Assembly (NCBI GenBank): GCA_951217055.1
Contig: OX578276.1
Span: forward strand, 33,003,205-33,067,204
Reading direction: 5' to 3'
Source of the DNA: Gerris lacustris
Taxonomy: Eukaryota > Arthropoda > Insecta > Hemiptera > Gerridae
Length of the DNA: 64,000 nucleotides
Of the stretch, positions 22,877 to 35,165 are shown one piece after another. The stretch's first letter is position 1, and every line of letters begins with the position of its first letter. The translations under genes were made by a program, and so were the position numbers. The notes beneath the pieces are model-generated. The model did no database searches. It saw only the letters and a list, made by a program, of their open reading frames with translations, and had not been told where the DNA came from.

Positions 22877-25173
22877 GGCAGACCTTACAGGAACAAATCG
22901 TAGTTTTTCCGCTTCCAACAATTTAATTTGTAAAGAGTTTCGTTCCTTATTTTTATTAAGCTTTTAAGCTCTATTCGGGTTTGAATTTACCTGTAGTGAT
23001 CAGTATAAAACTAAGTCAAGATTGTTAATAAAGGGAAATATTGAGGATTTGTGAAAGGGGTTATTTTCAAATTTCTCATTTAGAATAGAGAAGAGGTCTC
23101 TTATTTATAGACACAAATGGAAAAACACAAGTCAAAGTTTTAATGCTGCTGTATGAGGATGCTTAATAAGAGTAGTATCAGATAGGTTGCATGTTTCATA
23201 TTCTATTTAATTTATTTCTCTGAAGAGTGGAAATGGTTCAAAGAGAGACTTTTTTTTGAAAATCGTAATAATATTCATGTGGAATTTCAATCTATTTTCG
23301 TATTAAATCAGGTCGGTCTTTCTGCAAAAATAATTGAAACTACACATTCCCTCCCTTTTTCACATCATAGTTTCATTTTATAGTACCTTTTTGTCCTAAA
23401 ACTGAAATTATTCGACAAGAGATCGGATTATTTATCGAGTAACATTAATTTTATTTTATATCTTGTTCGATTTGTTTATTGATTTCTTTCCAGCATTCGT
23501 AATAATCCGATTTGTTTTAGTATTTTTCATCTAAAAGCTTTTATGTTTTTAAGTGAGTCCAAAAAAGTAAATCTGTTTTTCATCTGGAGTCTATGTAGAC
23601 GAATGGAGACTAAACAACTTCTAGTAACTGGGTGGCAGAAAGACTATATCCAAATCGGGAAATTTTGGGTCTTTAACCCCTAACAACTCTGGAAAATCTT
23701 GGAAGACATTGTTTATTAGGTGAAGAAAACAAAGAAAATTCAGTAATTAACAACTTGTGTTAGAAGTTTGGTCTTACTAAACACTGTTTAGTAAGACCAA
23801 ATTAAAGTAATTTGTGTTGTTCCAACAGAGAAACTGGCTTTACACTCATAATAATCTAAATAGTCTGCCAATTAGTGTGGCACATTTCATCCTCACGTCC
23901 TATAATTGGACGAATGGTGATTTTTATACAACTTTTGGCAAACCATCCAAATTTCATTAAAATCGGTCACTTATATGTTTTGAGTTTTGGGATAAGGTGT
24001 TTTTAAAAATATGTGAATGGCAGACAGAAACGAGACCAAAATTGTTCTTTGATCTTTTTCCTTTTGATGCGTTTGAAATGGATTTTTGTCTTAGCTCAAT
24101 TATGGGCCATGCTTTTGAATTCTCCCTAATTCTTACCTTCTTTTTCATTCCTTTCTCAACCGTTCTCCTTTAGGTTGTTTTGGTTTGTTAGCTTTCCTTT
24201 GCCCTGTGGATTCCAAAAGTTTTCAGTTTTCTGAAGGTGTGCCCAATCCCGCCATTCTTCCTTGATGATTTTACAGCATTTCCTATTAGATTTTTCCGCA
24301 CTTCCTCAAAAGTTCTCCGTTTGATTGTAGCAGGTTGTAATTTGGATAAATTTTCAGGGAAAAAAGGTATTTAAATATTGTGCAAAATTACTCAGCTTGG
24401 CAATTATTTTTTTAACGCTGTATTATAATTTTGATTTTGGGTATCTGGAGATATACCAAGTAGTATTTAAGTTTTGTTATTCCTTTTTGGAGTTTTCCTA
24501 TATTTGTTAAATTTCACATACTTTGAAAACAAGAGTCGGTGTCTGCGTCTTTTTTGTAGGCTGTAGAAGTACTACACGCTAGTTTATTCCAGGCAGAGGC
24601 ATTTTACTTTATTTGGTAGTCAAATGATTCAGTACATCAAAATGTGTACGATGTGACACTGCCCGCGATATAGATTTTAAGTACATAACTGTATTAAACA
24701 AAAATAACTATACCCTATATTCACTTCGAGTATACTCTGATGGCTTTTATAGCTTTCATCTGTATAATCTGGTAAGTTATCGTTTGTTTTAATTGTGGAA
24801 ATATTACAGTCCAGGTTCATTGTCTAGACCATATCAACAATAGAGTATTAAAAAGAGGATCTACAATAGGAACAAGAGCCTCTGCAACCTGTTGCTGTAC
24901 TATTGAAAAGGGGTTGTTACATTACGCTAGTTTTCCTCATGTTCTGACTGAATGGGTACATTATTAATATTCTGCAGAGAGATTCCGATGTTTATCTCAG
25001 CAGGAAGAAGGATGTCCGCACATTCCAAGGTTCCTCTCCAACATTTCTCATTATTATCAGATTAGATATTTTTTGTTGTTATGGGGATTGAGCGATTATT
25101 ATCGAAACGTACATCATTTAAACTAGTTAGATTCCCATGGTTCACTACGGAATGTGTAAACGTTTAATCTTTT
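22877..25173. other. no recognisable gene; short family C relic
   Basis: AT-rich sequence. A diverged family C piece lies near 23545-23650. GTTTAGTAAGACCAAA and its partial inverse occur near 23765-23800. A 63-codon minus-strand open stretch at 23957-24148 has no recognisable motif. Confidence 0.4.
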
Positions 25174-25470
25174 CATTCCGAGCTTACCGAAGTTAGGGAA
25201 ATTTAAATCTTGGGTCATAATTAACCCATTTTGAATCCCATATTAATTATTTAACTGTCTGCGCACATTTAATATGGAATTGAAAATAAAAATAAATGTA
25301 ACTTGTGTGACAATAAAACAGGTCAAACAACCACCTTTTCAAGTCGCATGGGTCATATTATTTTCATGGATTCTTTTAATACACTCATCTTAAGTTTTTA
25401 ATTACACTTGTATTTTCAAATCTTATTTGATAGTCATGTGAGAATTCCAGTGATGGGACACGTGGAAGCT
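25174..25470 (+). repeat. family B repeat fragment
   Basis: It starts with CCGAGCTTACCGAAGTTAGG and contains TGGGTCATAATTAACCCATT and GGGACACGTGGAAGCTCTGT. The middle (TCTG)n tract is deleted. Confidence 0.55.
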
Positions 25471-25502
25471 CTGTTCAGCACTAGTTAACAGGTTTCTTGA
25501 CA

Positions 25503-25729
25503 GGTTTAAATACGCACCTACATCTACAAAGAGTGGTCAACGAAACAGCATGTAGACTGTTAGGAGAAGATGAAGAAACCCCTTTAAATCTGATTAGTCA
25601 ATGCCTGGGTTGCTGAATCACAGATGGCTGGTTTTCAGAGAGGGAATGGTCCCGACAGGAGAACTAAATAGAATACCCACTTACAGGCTGACGGCATTGT
25701 CTCAAGCAATAAACCTATTAAAGGAGTAG
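25503..25729 (+). pseudogene. LINE RNase H / C-terminal tail fragment
   Basis: The plus strand reads THLHLQRVVNETACRLLGED EETP and then, after a frameshift near 25610, NHRWLVFREGMV...IPTYRLTALSQAINLLKE and a stop at 25727-25729. The CRLxGExxET-x-LxxxC pattern after the RNase H region, followed by an IPxxxLxALxxAxxLL tail, is typical of R1/Jockey-group non-LTR ORF2 proteins. One frameshift and loss of all upstream domains make it inactive. Confidence 0.6.
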
Positions 25730-26200
25730 AAGATATAAAGAGAGAAAAACATTTTCTACAATTTGGGTTTGCTCGAAGGACCCACTTTGTGGTCTTTGTC
25801 TCTGCATATCATCCAATTTTCATCAAAATGGGATCAGTACTTAAGATATAGTTGTTAATAAAGGAAGCCGTTGTTTCGATTCCCAGTCGGGTCAAACTTA
25901 CTTTTATTGTTGTCCAAAAGGGTTGTTCACCGGCTTACGTCTATTATAAACATCCATACGTACATTTATGATAGTAATAATAAATATATTTTCCGTCTTA
26001 GTAGATATAAAATAGAGTACAAATAAATAGTTTTTAAAATTATTACAGTGTACGCGCTAGGGAGCGTTGAGCTTGACTGGGGATTAATGAAATATGAATG
26101 AGAGTGGACTGTTTTATAAAGTTGAAATAGAAATGTATTATTTTTATTGTTTTCTGAGCATCGTTACAATAGATAAAATATAATAGGAGTAGGTATTGGG
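25730..26200. other. no gene; weak B-box-like word
   Basis: GTTTCGATTCCCAGTCGGGT near 25873-25892 resembles a tRNA T-arm, but no other tRNA feature surrounds it. Confidence 0.35.
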
Positions 26201-26400
26201 CCACCTGAGTCCAACCCCACTCCTGACCCCCTACATCATACCCCCACTCCTCGAGGCCACGCCCACCTCCCACTCCTCCTCCCTTCCCCCACTACCCCCC
26301 ACTCCTCCCCCCTTCCCCCACTACCCCCCTCCATGTCTACCACCCCCCTCCAGGTCTGCCACCCCCTGCCACCCTCCAGGTGTACCACCCTCTGACGTCA
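26201..26400. repeat. C-rich low-complexity tract
   Basis: Degenerate CCACTCCTCCCCCTTCCC-type repeats with a period near 24-30 bases; the block CCCCACTACCCCCC recurs. Open frames on either strand here (to 26534 on plus) are a consequence of base composition. Confidence 0.8.
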
Positions 26401-26532
26401 CGTGTCGGCCATCTTGGTTTTTGAATTTTTCAAATTTCGCGGTCCTGTTTAATTTTCAAATCTCCCGGTCCTTTTTCGAATATCCTGGTCCACCATCTTG
26501 TAGAGAAATACCTGTAAAAAAGCTGTGTCTTT

Positions 26533-26602
26533 GATGAGTATCGAACCCCGAGCTACTGGGTGAGAGTCCAACGCCTTAGCCACTACACCAGCATACCAAT
26601 TG
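26533..26602 (-). other. tRNA-like sequence 1
   Basis: The minus strand reads GCTGGTGTAGTGGCTAAGGC (A-box-like) and, 35 bases on, GGGGTTCGATACTC (B-box-like), with CACCCAGTAG between. The acceptor and T stems do not pair well, so it is probably a tRNA pseudogene or a SINE head, not a working tRNA. Confidence 0.5.
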
Positions 26603-26666
26603 ATAATCTACAACCTAGAGTTAGTATATAAGCCATATCGCTTGATACAATTCGTAAATAATCCAT

Positions 26667-26738
26667 GTGACTTGCCAGGGATTCGAACCCGGGCCTACTG
26701 GGTGTGAAGCCAGCGCTCTACCACAGAGCTACGGAACC
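26667..26738 (-). other. tRNA-like sequence 2
   Basis: The minus strand reads GGTTCCGTAGCTCTGTGGTA with a perfect D stem (GCTC/GAGC), then CTGG-loop-CCAG with TTCACAC in the loop, then GGGTTCGAATCCC as T arm. The acceptor stem lacks a partner and the anticodon loop is one base off, so function is doubtful. Sequence 1 and this one are each followed on the plus strand by a shared block (ACAACCTAGA-G/A-TTAGTATATAAGCC-like), so they form a diverged tandem pair of about 135 bp. Confidence 0.55.
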
Positions 26739-29482
26739 AGTTGATATTCAACAACCTAGAAGTAGAATATAAGCCGTCGTGGGTCGAAGCACGTGCGACG
26801 TCATACTATCTCAGCGGTTCGGACGGGAGTGGGAGGTTACCGACGCGCGGCAGTCTGACCTAGTTCCCAGCCTACACTCGTTCCAGTCTACACTGCTGAC
26901 TTATGCACTTTTCTTACTCTCGCTCTTTTTGAAAATTAATATTTAAAAATATTATCTACACCTCTATATATATATATATATAGTTTCTTTCTCACTCTTA
27001 CATATTATTTAAACGGCGTTCTCTTTTATTATTTTCTTAGCTAATACAAACATCTGTTTTTTGTTTTTATTATTTGAATTAAAACTTTTTCCCGGTCAAT
27101 GTTTTTCTTTTATATGTATTATATATATTTGTTTTGTAGTTGAGTTTTAATAATTTGAATTCAAACCCTGTTCCCGCCTATACCTAACACGCATACACAC
27201 ACACATACAATATATATATAATATTAAATAGTATATTTTAATTTGAATTTAAACATTGTCCCGCGCAAAATTAAAGAATAATTATTATTAACCTGTTTAG
27301 CCTATACCCATGATTTACAACCAAATTTACAGACTTTTTAATATTACCTGGGTTATAAAACATGTATGTCTAAATATGTGTTGTAGTGTACATATCTCAA
27401 TCACTTGTCATGTCTATTTTAGCAGTTATTCTCACAATAATTCTAACAAAGTAGTGTATATTTTAACAAGTTTACTTGTAGTTAAGTTACGTGCATAGTA
27501 AATTTGCCTAATATTTAATTTTACCGAGGCTTATTTAGCATTCCACACTTCTCATTTGTGATTACTTTATATATATGTAGCTGTTTTACTCACATACACA
27601 CTCTGTTTACTATAAATTCTCTAATGTCTCTTAACTCAATATTAAACAATACAACTAAAACAATATTCCTACATATTTTATACATGCACTAATTTTGTAC
27701 GTCTGAATATTTTTCTTTCGCTGGTATACCTAAAACAATATACCAAAACAATATTACTAAAAATATTGGTATTGTTTAAATGTATGTGTACGTTCGTGAT
27801 AAATAAAAATAAAATAATGTGCTTATTTGTTAGCCTGATTGTTACCTCTAAAACAAAACTATAAATTAATAAAACCAGAGAAATAATAAATTATACAGGT
27901 ATATACAATCTAACTTACTTAAAGTTTTATAGAAATTAGAGAAACCATGTACAGAATTTAGATAATATATAGAACCCTATGTATATAGATATTATACAAA
28001 GATTTGTTCTTTTCTGTACATTTTACTAAAAATTAAAAATTCTCGAAACAAGTGTGTGGTAGATTCTTATTAAAAATATCCAATATACATATTATAATAT
28101 ATCCCCGATAATTTTGTACATCTATATTATTTGTTTTCTTGTTTGTTAGATAACAGGTTTATAATACATGCATATATTTTACCTAAAACTATATTCCTAA
28201 CTTCAACTCCTAATTTAATATCCCTTAACTACAATTATACAACTGCATATACAATACAAATTTAAACAATCCTACATATATAAAAATAAAACATGTCTTT
28301 TTAAAATAGTTCGAGCTGTATGAGTTATTTAATTAAATTATTATTATTTTAAAATCAATTCAATCACATTATCCTTTACATACTAAATAAGTCAGCTGAT
28401 CAGTTGGTTGAAAATGGCTAACAAATATAAACAAGAGATACAAAATTAAATATTACGAAAATAAAATGTAGAACTATTTTATAATTATTCAATATATCCC
28501 CTTGGTAAACTAGTTTTTGTTGTATTATTCGTCTGTAATATGTAGATGGTAGATCTTATAGTATATATTTATAATTTGTTTAACCATACCTCCATAATTC
28601 TAGTAAAATGCACAATTATATACACAGAATTTTTAGAGTCCAGTGATTGTAATGTTTCCATGCAATTTATATCTGGTATTCAATTTTATATAATAGAGTT
28701 TCCCTCTTTTATCTATGCAATTTGTATGCCATAATAAATTTATTCTATTATACCTATAGGTTTACAATTCCAATAAATTTTAATTAAATCTGACAAAATT
28801 TTTCTTAATAACCAACTTGCTGTAACAATATTTCTGTGTAAGTTAATGTATACAACTTGGCAAGTAAGGATACAATACTTAAAAGTTGAGTTTTACTATT
28901 TATGCTTCTCTCAGTATACATATTGACGAATTAAAAAAACGTATAAACTATTTTGTATTGTGTTTTACCACACCTTTGCGAGCACACTGAGTTTACTTCT
29001 TCTCGACACAGACTTACAGACTAATTCCATGTGGTACAATATCTAGTCGGCAATAGTATAATGTGTATACACTCTCCAGAAACAAACTTGTATTGGAAAC
29101 TTGATAGAACAATACATGTAAGCCAAATATATAGACTTTTAATTCTATAGGTTACAAGTAGTGTGCAAAAGAGTAAGTGTTCCTACAAGATATTTTTAAA
29201 ATTGTGTGGCAATAGACCGGAAGTGTCGTCTATTAGGGTCAATAACCTGGGTTACAAATTCTTAAACATGTTGTTTTGTTGTAATAATTTATACATTAAT
29301 ATTACAATTTAGTTCTTAACCAGATACACTCCCAACGCGTTACACTTGTATCGAACCCATACACATGTATACTGTACGAACATGTTTTTTCTAGCATTTA
29401 TATAACTTGTTAAACAGACGGTTCCATTTATTTCTATACACGGCTTAGTTCGTATATACTTCTGTTAATGTTTTTGTTCCAT

Positions 29483-29612
29483 AACAGACAATAGGAATAT
29501 AACAAATTGAGTTGACTAAGTTTTAGATTTAGCATGGATCCATAAGATTTATGGAGGTTTTACGAATGGTTGTTCCAACGTACACCAAAATGTAGCTCTG
29601 TTATATTAGATT
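29483..29612 (+). repeat. direct repeat P, copy 1
   Basis: The block ATAGGAATATAACAAATTGA, then TTTTACGAATGGTTG and TAGCTCTGTTATATTA, recurs at 30140-30262 with about 90 percent identity. Confidence 0.8.
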
Positions 29613-29639
29613 CTCTGTTATGTTAGATTCCACTGTCCC

Positions 29640-29985
29640 ACACATACCCGATTACATTATGACATTTCGAATGTCTCCCAAAACTACCTGCACACGCACA
29701 TGGTCTGGTATATCGACCACCAGTAACAAAATATTATTAAAGCAATAAAACTAATTTGAAGACTACCAATTAATTTACATTCTAGTGTGCATACAATTCG
29801 TTTAATGTACTATTTATTTCCAATACGGGTTCTGTCATTTTTTTAGTTTACCTCTAACATTTAGTTGTACCTGTTTGCAGAGAACATACCGATTGTTACA
29901 AACAAATTGGATTTTTAGTTTAACTTTACTACCAAAATTTTAGATGTACTTTTTGTAAGGGGTGTACTGTCTGTTGCAAGTGGTA
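29640..29985 (+). repeat. direct repeat Q, copy 1
   Basis: TGGTATATCGACCACCAGTA, then ATTAAAGCAATAAAACTAAT and TCGTTTAATGTACTATTTAT recur in the same order at 30745-31100. Confidence 0.8.
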
Positions 29986-30139
29986 CTTAATTACACCACA
30001 TCCAAAATTATAAAATGTCGATAAGAAATAAGTTGGTAAATGTTAAGCATAACATCTGTCATAGGCAAACAGCTGACCATCAAGTACTATTGTAAAAAAT
30101 ATATATATACATACAGGCCTAGTTTAACAAAATCACGGA

Positions 30140-30262
30140 CAATAATAGGAATATAACAAATTGAGTTGACTAAGTTTAAGATGTAGCATAGAGCCGTAAG
30201 ATTTATGCAGGTTTTACGAATGGTTGCACGAGCGTACACCAAATTTAGCTCTGTTATATTTT
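30140..30262 (+). repeat. direct repeat P, copy 2
   Basis: Second copy of the 29483-29612 segment, with several substitutions and a 1-3-bp length change. Confidence 0.8.
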
Positions 30263-30744
30263 ATACTGTTACAGACATGCATTAATACACACACCCAACC
30301 AACTGCTGCTTTGTACACACATTAGCTAGTTTAAGTTATAACAGATTTTTTAAGAGCACAGGTCTAACAATTTAATTGTTTGCATGGTTAGATTTACACT
30401 GTAGTAAAACAATATTTATGTTATTCTGTATCTCCTTACTGTAACTTACTAAACAATATAACTACCATTACTGCAATATTACAATATTATTGTAAACTAA
30501 TTATTACTTGTACATTATTACATACAAGATTACTACTTTTTACATTATTGCTATATTACTTACTTATTGTTAACTAATTATTATTATTACATTACTTACA
30601 AAATTACTACTCTGTAGTCTCAATTTAACGTGTACTCAATATTAAGCTACCTACCATATTTGTCATTTGACAAACCAATTTTGTATTTAGTTGTGTTGAT
30701 TTTTTAAACCTCCGTTCTCCGCAACCAACAAGTGTCCAAATGAT

Positions 30745-31100
30745 CATACACATGATTACATTATGGTTGAGGTTGTCTACCAAATCATAGTTCTACTTAC
30801 ACACGCACACAATGTTCTGGTATATCGACCACCAGTAACAAAATATTATTAAAGCAATAAAACTAATATGTAGACTGACTTTTAAATTTTAGTGTGTACA
30901 CACAATTCGTTTAATGTACTATTTATTTCCAATATTGAGTCTTGAGTCTGTCATTTAACAAGCAAAATTGATTTTTTAGTATAGCTCTAATACAGACATT
31001 TAGTTGTACTTTTTGTAGGGGGCATAACGACTGTTACAAACAAATTGGATTTTTAGTATAACTTTACTACAGGTATTTAGTTGTGCTTTTTTACAAGGGT
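30745..31100 (+). repeat. direct repeat Q, copy 2
   Basis: Second copy of the 29640-29985 segment. It also contains a further short internal duplication of the ATTGGATTTTTAGTATAACT type near 31045. Confidence 0.8.
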
Positions 31101-31360
31101 TGTTACACTGTTACACTCGATGCGTACACTAAGGCAGCTCACACAACACTGACAACTATATCGAAAAAGGTGACGGAGGTACCAACATTAGAAAAATAAT
31201 ATAATGTAAATTCAGAGGTACCAACCACCAATTATTGCCATGTCTAGTAGCTGTCGTACCAATTATTGGCCTATCTAGTAGCCGCCGTACCAATAATTGG
31301 CCGGTCAATTATTGGCCTGTCTAGTAGCCAACGTACCAAACAGCCACTACAAATAGTTAG

Positions 31361-32600
31361 TTGTCAAACATCTTGTTTGTCAAAACATCAAACATCAAAC
31401 AGACCTATATACAGTTACTTGTTTGTCAAACATCTTGTCAAACATCTTGTGAAACATCAAACCTCAAAAATCTTGTCAAACATCTTGTTTGTCAAACATC
31501 TTGTTTATCAAACATCTTGTTTGTCAAACAACCCTATATACAGTTACTTGTTTGTCAAACATCTTGTCAAACATCTTGTCAAACATCTTGTTTGTCAAAC
31601 AGCCCTATATACAGTTACTTGTTTGTCAAACATCTTGTTTGTCAAACAACCCTATAAACAGTTACTTGTTTGTCAAACATCTTGTCAAACATCTTGTTTG
31701 TCAAACAGCCCTATATACAGTTACTTGTTTGTCAAACATCTTGTCAAACATCTTGTCAAACATCTTGTTTGTCAAACAGCCCTATATACAGTTACTTGTT
31801 TGTCAAACATCTTGTTTGTCAAACATCTTGTTTGTCAAACATCTTGTTTGTCAAACAACCCTATAAACAGTTACTTGTTTGTCAAACATCTTGTCAAACA
31901 TCATTCCTCAAACATCTTGTTTGTCAAACAACCCTATATACAGTTACTTGTTTGTCAAACATCTTGTCAAACATCATTCCTCAAACATCTTGTTCGTCAA
32001 ACAACCCTATATACAGTTACTTGTTTGTCAAACATCTTGTCAAACATCTTGTCAAACATCTTGTTTGTCAAACAGCCCTATATACAGTTACTTGTTTGTC
32101 AAACATCTTGTCAAACATCATTCCTCAAACATCTTGTTTGTCAAACAACCCTATATACAGTTACTTGTTTGTCAAACATCTTGTCAAACATCATTCCTCA
32201 AACATCTTGTTTGTCAAACAACCCTATATACAGTTACTTGTTTGTCAAACATCTTGTCAAACATCTTGTCAAACATCTTGTTTGTCAAACAGCCCTATAT
32301 ACAGTTACTTGTTTGTCAAACATCTTGTCAAACATCATTCCTCAAACATCTTGTTTGTCAAACAACCCTATATACAGTTACTTGTTTGTCAAACATCTTG
32401 TCAAACATCTTGTTTGTCAAACAGCCCTATATACAGTTACTTGTTTGTCAAACATCTTGTTTGTCAAACATCTTGTTTGTCAAACAACCCTATAAACAGT
32501 TACTTGTTTGTCAAACATCTTGTTTGTCAAACATCTTGTTTGTCAAACATCATACAGCCCTATATATAGTTACTTGTTTGTCAAAACATCAAGCAGTCCT
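31361..32600 (+). repeat. TTGTTTGTCAAACATC satellite, open in all three forward frames
   Basis: An irregular array built from three words: TTGTTTGTCAAACATC, its shortened form TTGTCAAACATC, and a longer spacer word CCCTATATACAGTTAC. TGTTTGTCAAACA is itself an odd palindrome (6+1+6). Because no word contains a forward stop in any phase, there are overlapping open frames of up to 409 codons. These translate to repetitive, biased sequence and are judged not to be genes. The right end runs into the truncated integrase near 32640. Confidence 0.9.
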
Positions 32601-32649
32601 ATACATAGTTAAATGTTTGCACAAAAACATAAACATTTTAGGTAAGTTC

Positions 32650-33434
32650 AGTATACCTGGAGTATGTGAGTATGGCAGCACCTCTCAAGAATAAATCAGG
32701 TGGACTTGTAACTGCTGCGTTTAGAAAAAATATTTAAAGAACTAACACCCAAGAACCTCCATACAGACAAGGGAACTGATTTTTTTAACAAAACATTTAA
32801 AGACTTAATTACCAGCCTTGGTATCAACCACTATACCACCCGCTCTGGGCTAAAAGCCACAATGGTAGAGAGATTCAACAGAACATTAAAAACTAAAATG
32901 TGGAAGAGGTTTGCTATCCAGGGAAGTTTTAGATGGTTAGATATCTTACCTGTGTTAGTTACAGAATATAATAATACTGTCCATTCTACAACAAAAATGA
33001 AACCCGTTGAAGTGGGGCCTCAGACTCCAATTAACTTGTACAGAAAAGTAAAACTTGACATCAGAGCACCTAAATTCTCTGTTGGAGACTATGTGCGGAT
33101 TTCAAAATTCAAGAGTGTATTCTCAAAAGGCTACCAGGCGAATTTTAGCACCGAGATATTTCAAGTTAGTGAAATTAAAAGAAACTCTATACCTGTGACC
33201 TACCTGCTTCAAGACTCCAGAGGAAACCCAATAATCGGCTCCTTTTATGAACCTGAGTTGAATTCTGTTAAATACCCCGATTCTTACCTTGTGGAAGCTA
33301 TTTTAAAAAAGAAAGGTAAGGACGTATTAATAAAATGGTGGGGGTTGCCTTCTACAGATAATAGTTGGAAAAATCTTGACAAAATGAAAAAACATATTAA
33401 TTTGTACTTTGTATATTTAATTGTATTAATATAA
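32650..33434 (+). pseudogene. Polinton-type integrase with C-terminal chromodomain, 5'-truncated and frameshifted
   Basis: The coding trace starts near 32650, right of the satellite, with AAPLKNKSGGLVTAAF (frame of 32672). It shifts frame at the A run 32725-32730, where one extra A is the simplest explanation, and then reads LHTDKGTDFFNKTFKDLI (second catalytic Asp), NHYTTRSGLKATMVERFN (catalytic Glu in VERFNR) and WLDILPVLVTEYNNTVHS, as in retrovirus-like DDE integrases. A chromodomain (YLVEAILKKKGKDVLIKWWG, about 33283-33342) closes it, stop at 33432. The N-terminal zinc-binding HHCC domain and the first catalytic Asp are missing. This integrase-chromodomain form is typical of Polinton/Maverick and adintovirus elements and would normally insert the element into host DNA. 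It cannot be active in this form. Confidence 0.85.
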
Positions 33435-35050
33435 AAATAATGTACATTGTCAACTTATTATCTATTTACATGTATATTAATATAGTTACATTTTTAAACA
33501 AAAAAAAAAGTGTTGTTAATAAGTGTTGTTTTTTTTTTTTTTATTCCAATATCCCCCTTGGATTAAATATTCTAAGATGTGATGTTTAAACGAGAAAATA
33601 AAGTCTCAAAACACAACCTCAGCAAATTCCACGCGCCGGCCATTGATTGAGACAACCAATCAAAAGCGGGTATTATATGCTTATCTAAAATGAATGACCT
33701 ACACACACACATTAGTACATCATGTGTTCTCTCTATAAGCCTGTCTTTACAACTAAGTTTTAAGTTATTAAAATCTTATTTATTATTACAACGGGTTAAA
33801 GTGAAGTTATTACTGTGGATAAAAGTGAAGTTATTAACTTTGTAAAAATGGATATCGATTTTGGATTACATTGTTTTATGGTATGTTTTACAAAATAATA
33901 AAAGTTAGATGAATAATACATCTGTATTATATTTATTCATTATACTTAACGTTAAACAGTGGTGTTGGTTATTAAAAACATATATATATTTTGTAAATAT
34001 CTAATCGAGGAGTTTTAAAACTAATTAATTTACAAAGAAAACAAAAAAATACACAATTTTACCTAGCCGTTAATAAATACTACTTACTAGTTAAAAGCTC
34101 TAGTTTAAAAAATATATATATATATAAACTAATAAGTTAAACAAAAAGTTGGCAGCTATATTATAATTATATACTATTTTTAACAATAAAGTCCTGCATA
34201 AAAAACAAAGCCGCTATACATAAAAGTTATTCTGTCAGAGCTAAATTATTTTTTAAATAATACTAATAGAAAAAAGTATTAACTGTGGTTAATAATTAAA
34301 ATACTTAAAGCTATATGCTAAACATTTACCTATTTTACATAAATATACAGTTATAACAGAAAATTTTAAAAAAATGTACAAGTTATCCGTACAGGTCTAG
34401 TTTAAAATAATTTTAAAAATATATATATAGAATCCGAGGTTAATAATTAAATTGATTAAAGGTACATACTAAATTTACCTAAAAATTTGACATAAATATA
34501 CAGTTATGTATTATCAGTATTTAAAAACAAATACTAATCTTATATTTACATGTTTCTTGCCTAGTTTTTAAACCAATATTTACAAAACTTTCAAACTATA
34601 TAACACATTGTTAATTATTGGATAGTCAACACCACGCGACCCTCACTAGGGTTCCTACCCAATATTGTGTAATAATACGATGCAATAAATATAAAAGATG
34701 TTTATATTTATATAAAAATGTAAAAATAGTAAATGTATCATAAACGGTTGATTTTAGAGTAAAATTTAGAATTTTGATCCCCCCTTTAGCAATTACCATC
34801 TGATATGACCATGTAAGGATAGTATGGCATCATCAAAACATTAACAATCCAAGATGGTAGCTATCGGAAAAAGGGTGGTTAAGAGTTATATTATAATTGT
34901 TGGTGTCACGTTGAATCATAGCGGTTCGTTGTAAGAAGACGGTGATGTGGTTATAGGTGGTTAAAGGGCGGCAGAAGGTGGTTGAGATGTTCACACCAGG
35001 GGTAGAGTGAAGATCACAATAGGTTGCTTTCGTGAAGGGTCGGGGTCGAG
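33435..35050. other. AT-rich spacer between integrase and polymerase
   Basis: It contains T and A runs (33520-33542), CCAAT-type words in an inverted pair (ATTGATTGAGACAACCAAT near 33644), and several AT dinucleotide tracts (34112-34128, 34418-34428). A short ATG-initiated frame of 16 codons at 33848 is followed by AATAAAAG; it is too short to call. A 93-codon minus-strand frame at 34833-35114 overlaps the polymerase leader and is probably chance. Confidence 0.5.
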
Positions 35051-35052
35051 GG

Positions 35053-35061
35053 TATATATAG
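35053..35061 (+). promoter_or_regulatory. TATA-like box upstream of the polymerase gene
   Basis: TATATATAG about 105 bases before the proposed ATG at 35166, in a locally GC-richer stretch (34900-35100). Position and sequence fit a TATA box, with transcription starting near 35085. No other promoter element was tested. Confidence 0.4.
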
Positions 35062-35165
35062 AGGCATGCTTCGACCGGGAGCTGAACATCGCTCCTAAAC
35101 GTGTGGACTCTCAAAATATTAAAATCATTTTCAGTTTGTGTTTGATTAAAAAAAAAAAAAATAAT

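Larger units (their letters stand above)
26900..31250. other. very AT-rich non-coding block with internal duplications
   Basis: About 4.3 kb with almost no GC-rich stretches, many ATATAT tracts (26967-26982, 27214-27224) and no coding signal longer than about 60 codons on either strand. It lies immediately before the satellite and Polinton-like genes and differs in texture from the flanking repeat-rich DNA. It may be the degenerate body of that element, but no homologous gene could be read. Confidence 0.5.

Noticed and set aside
26196..26534. Proline-rich plus-strand frame of 112 codons
   Set aside because: It is the translation of a C-rich low-complexity tract; the reverse strand is also open there.
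26667..26738. Functional tRNA gene
   Set aside because: D and T arms are good, but the acceptor stem has no partner and the anticodon arm is one base out of register.
31266..32694. Open frames of 271-409 codons on the plus strand
   Set aside because: They occupy all three frames of one short-word satellite with no stop in any phase. The products are repetitive and overlap each other, so base composition explains them.
35007..35165. Polymerase start at the upstream ATG (35007)
   Set aside because: The extension crosses a TATA-like box and a poly-A tract and shows no family similarity, whereas the ATG at 35166 begins directly before the first zinc finger.
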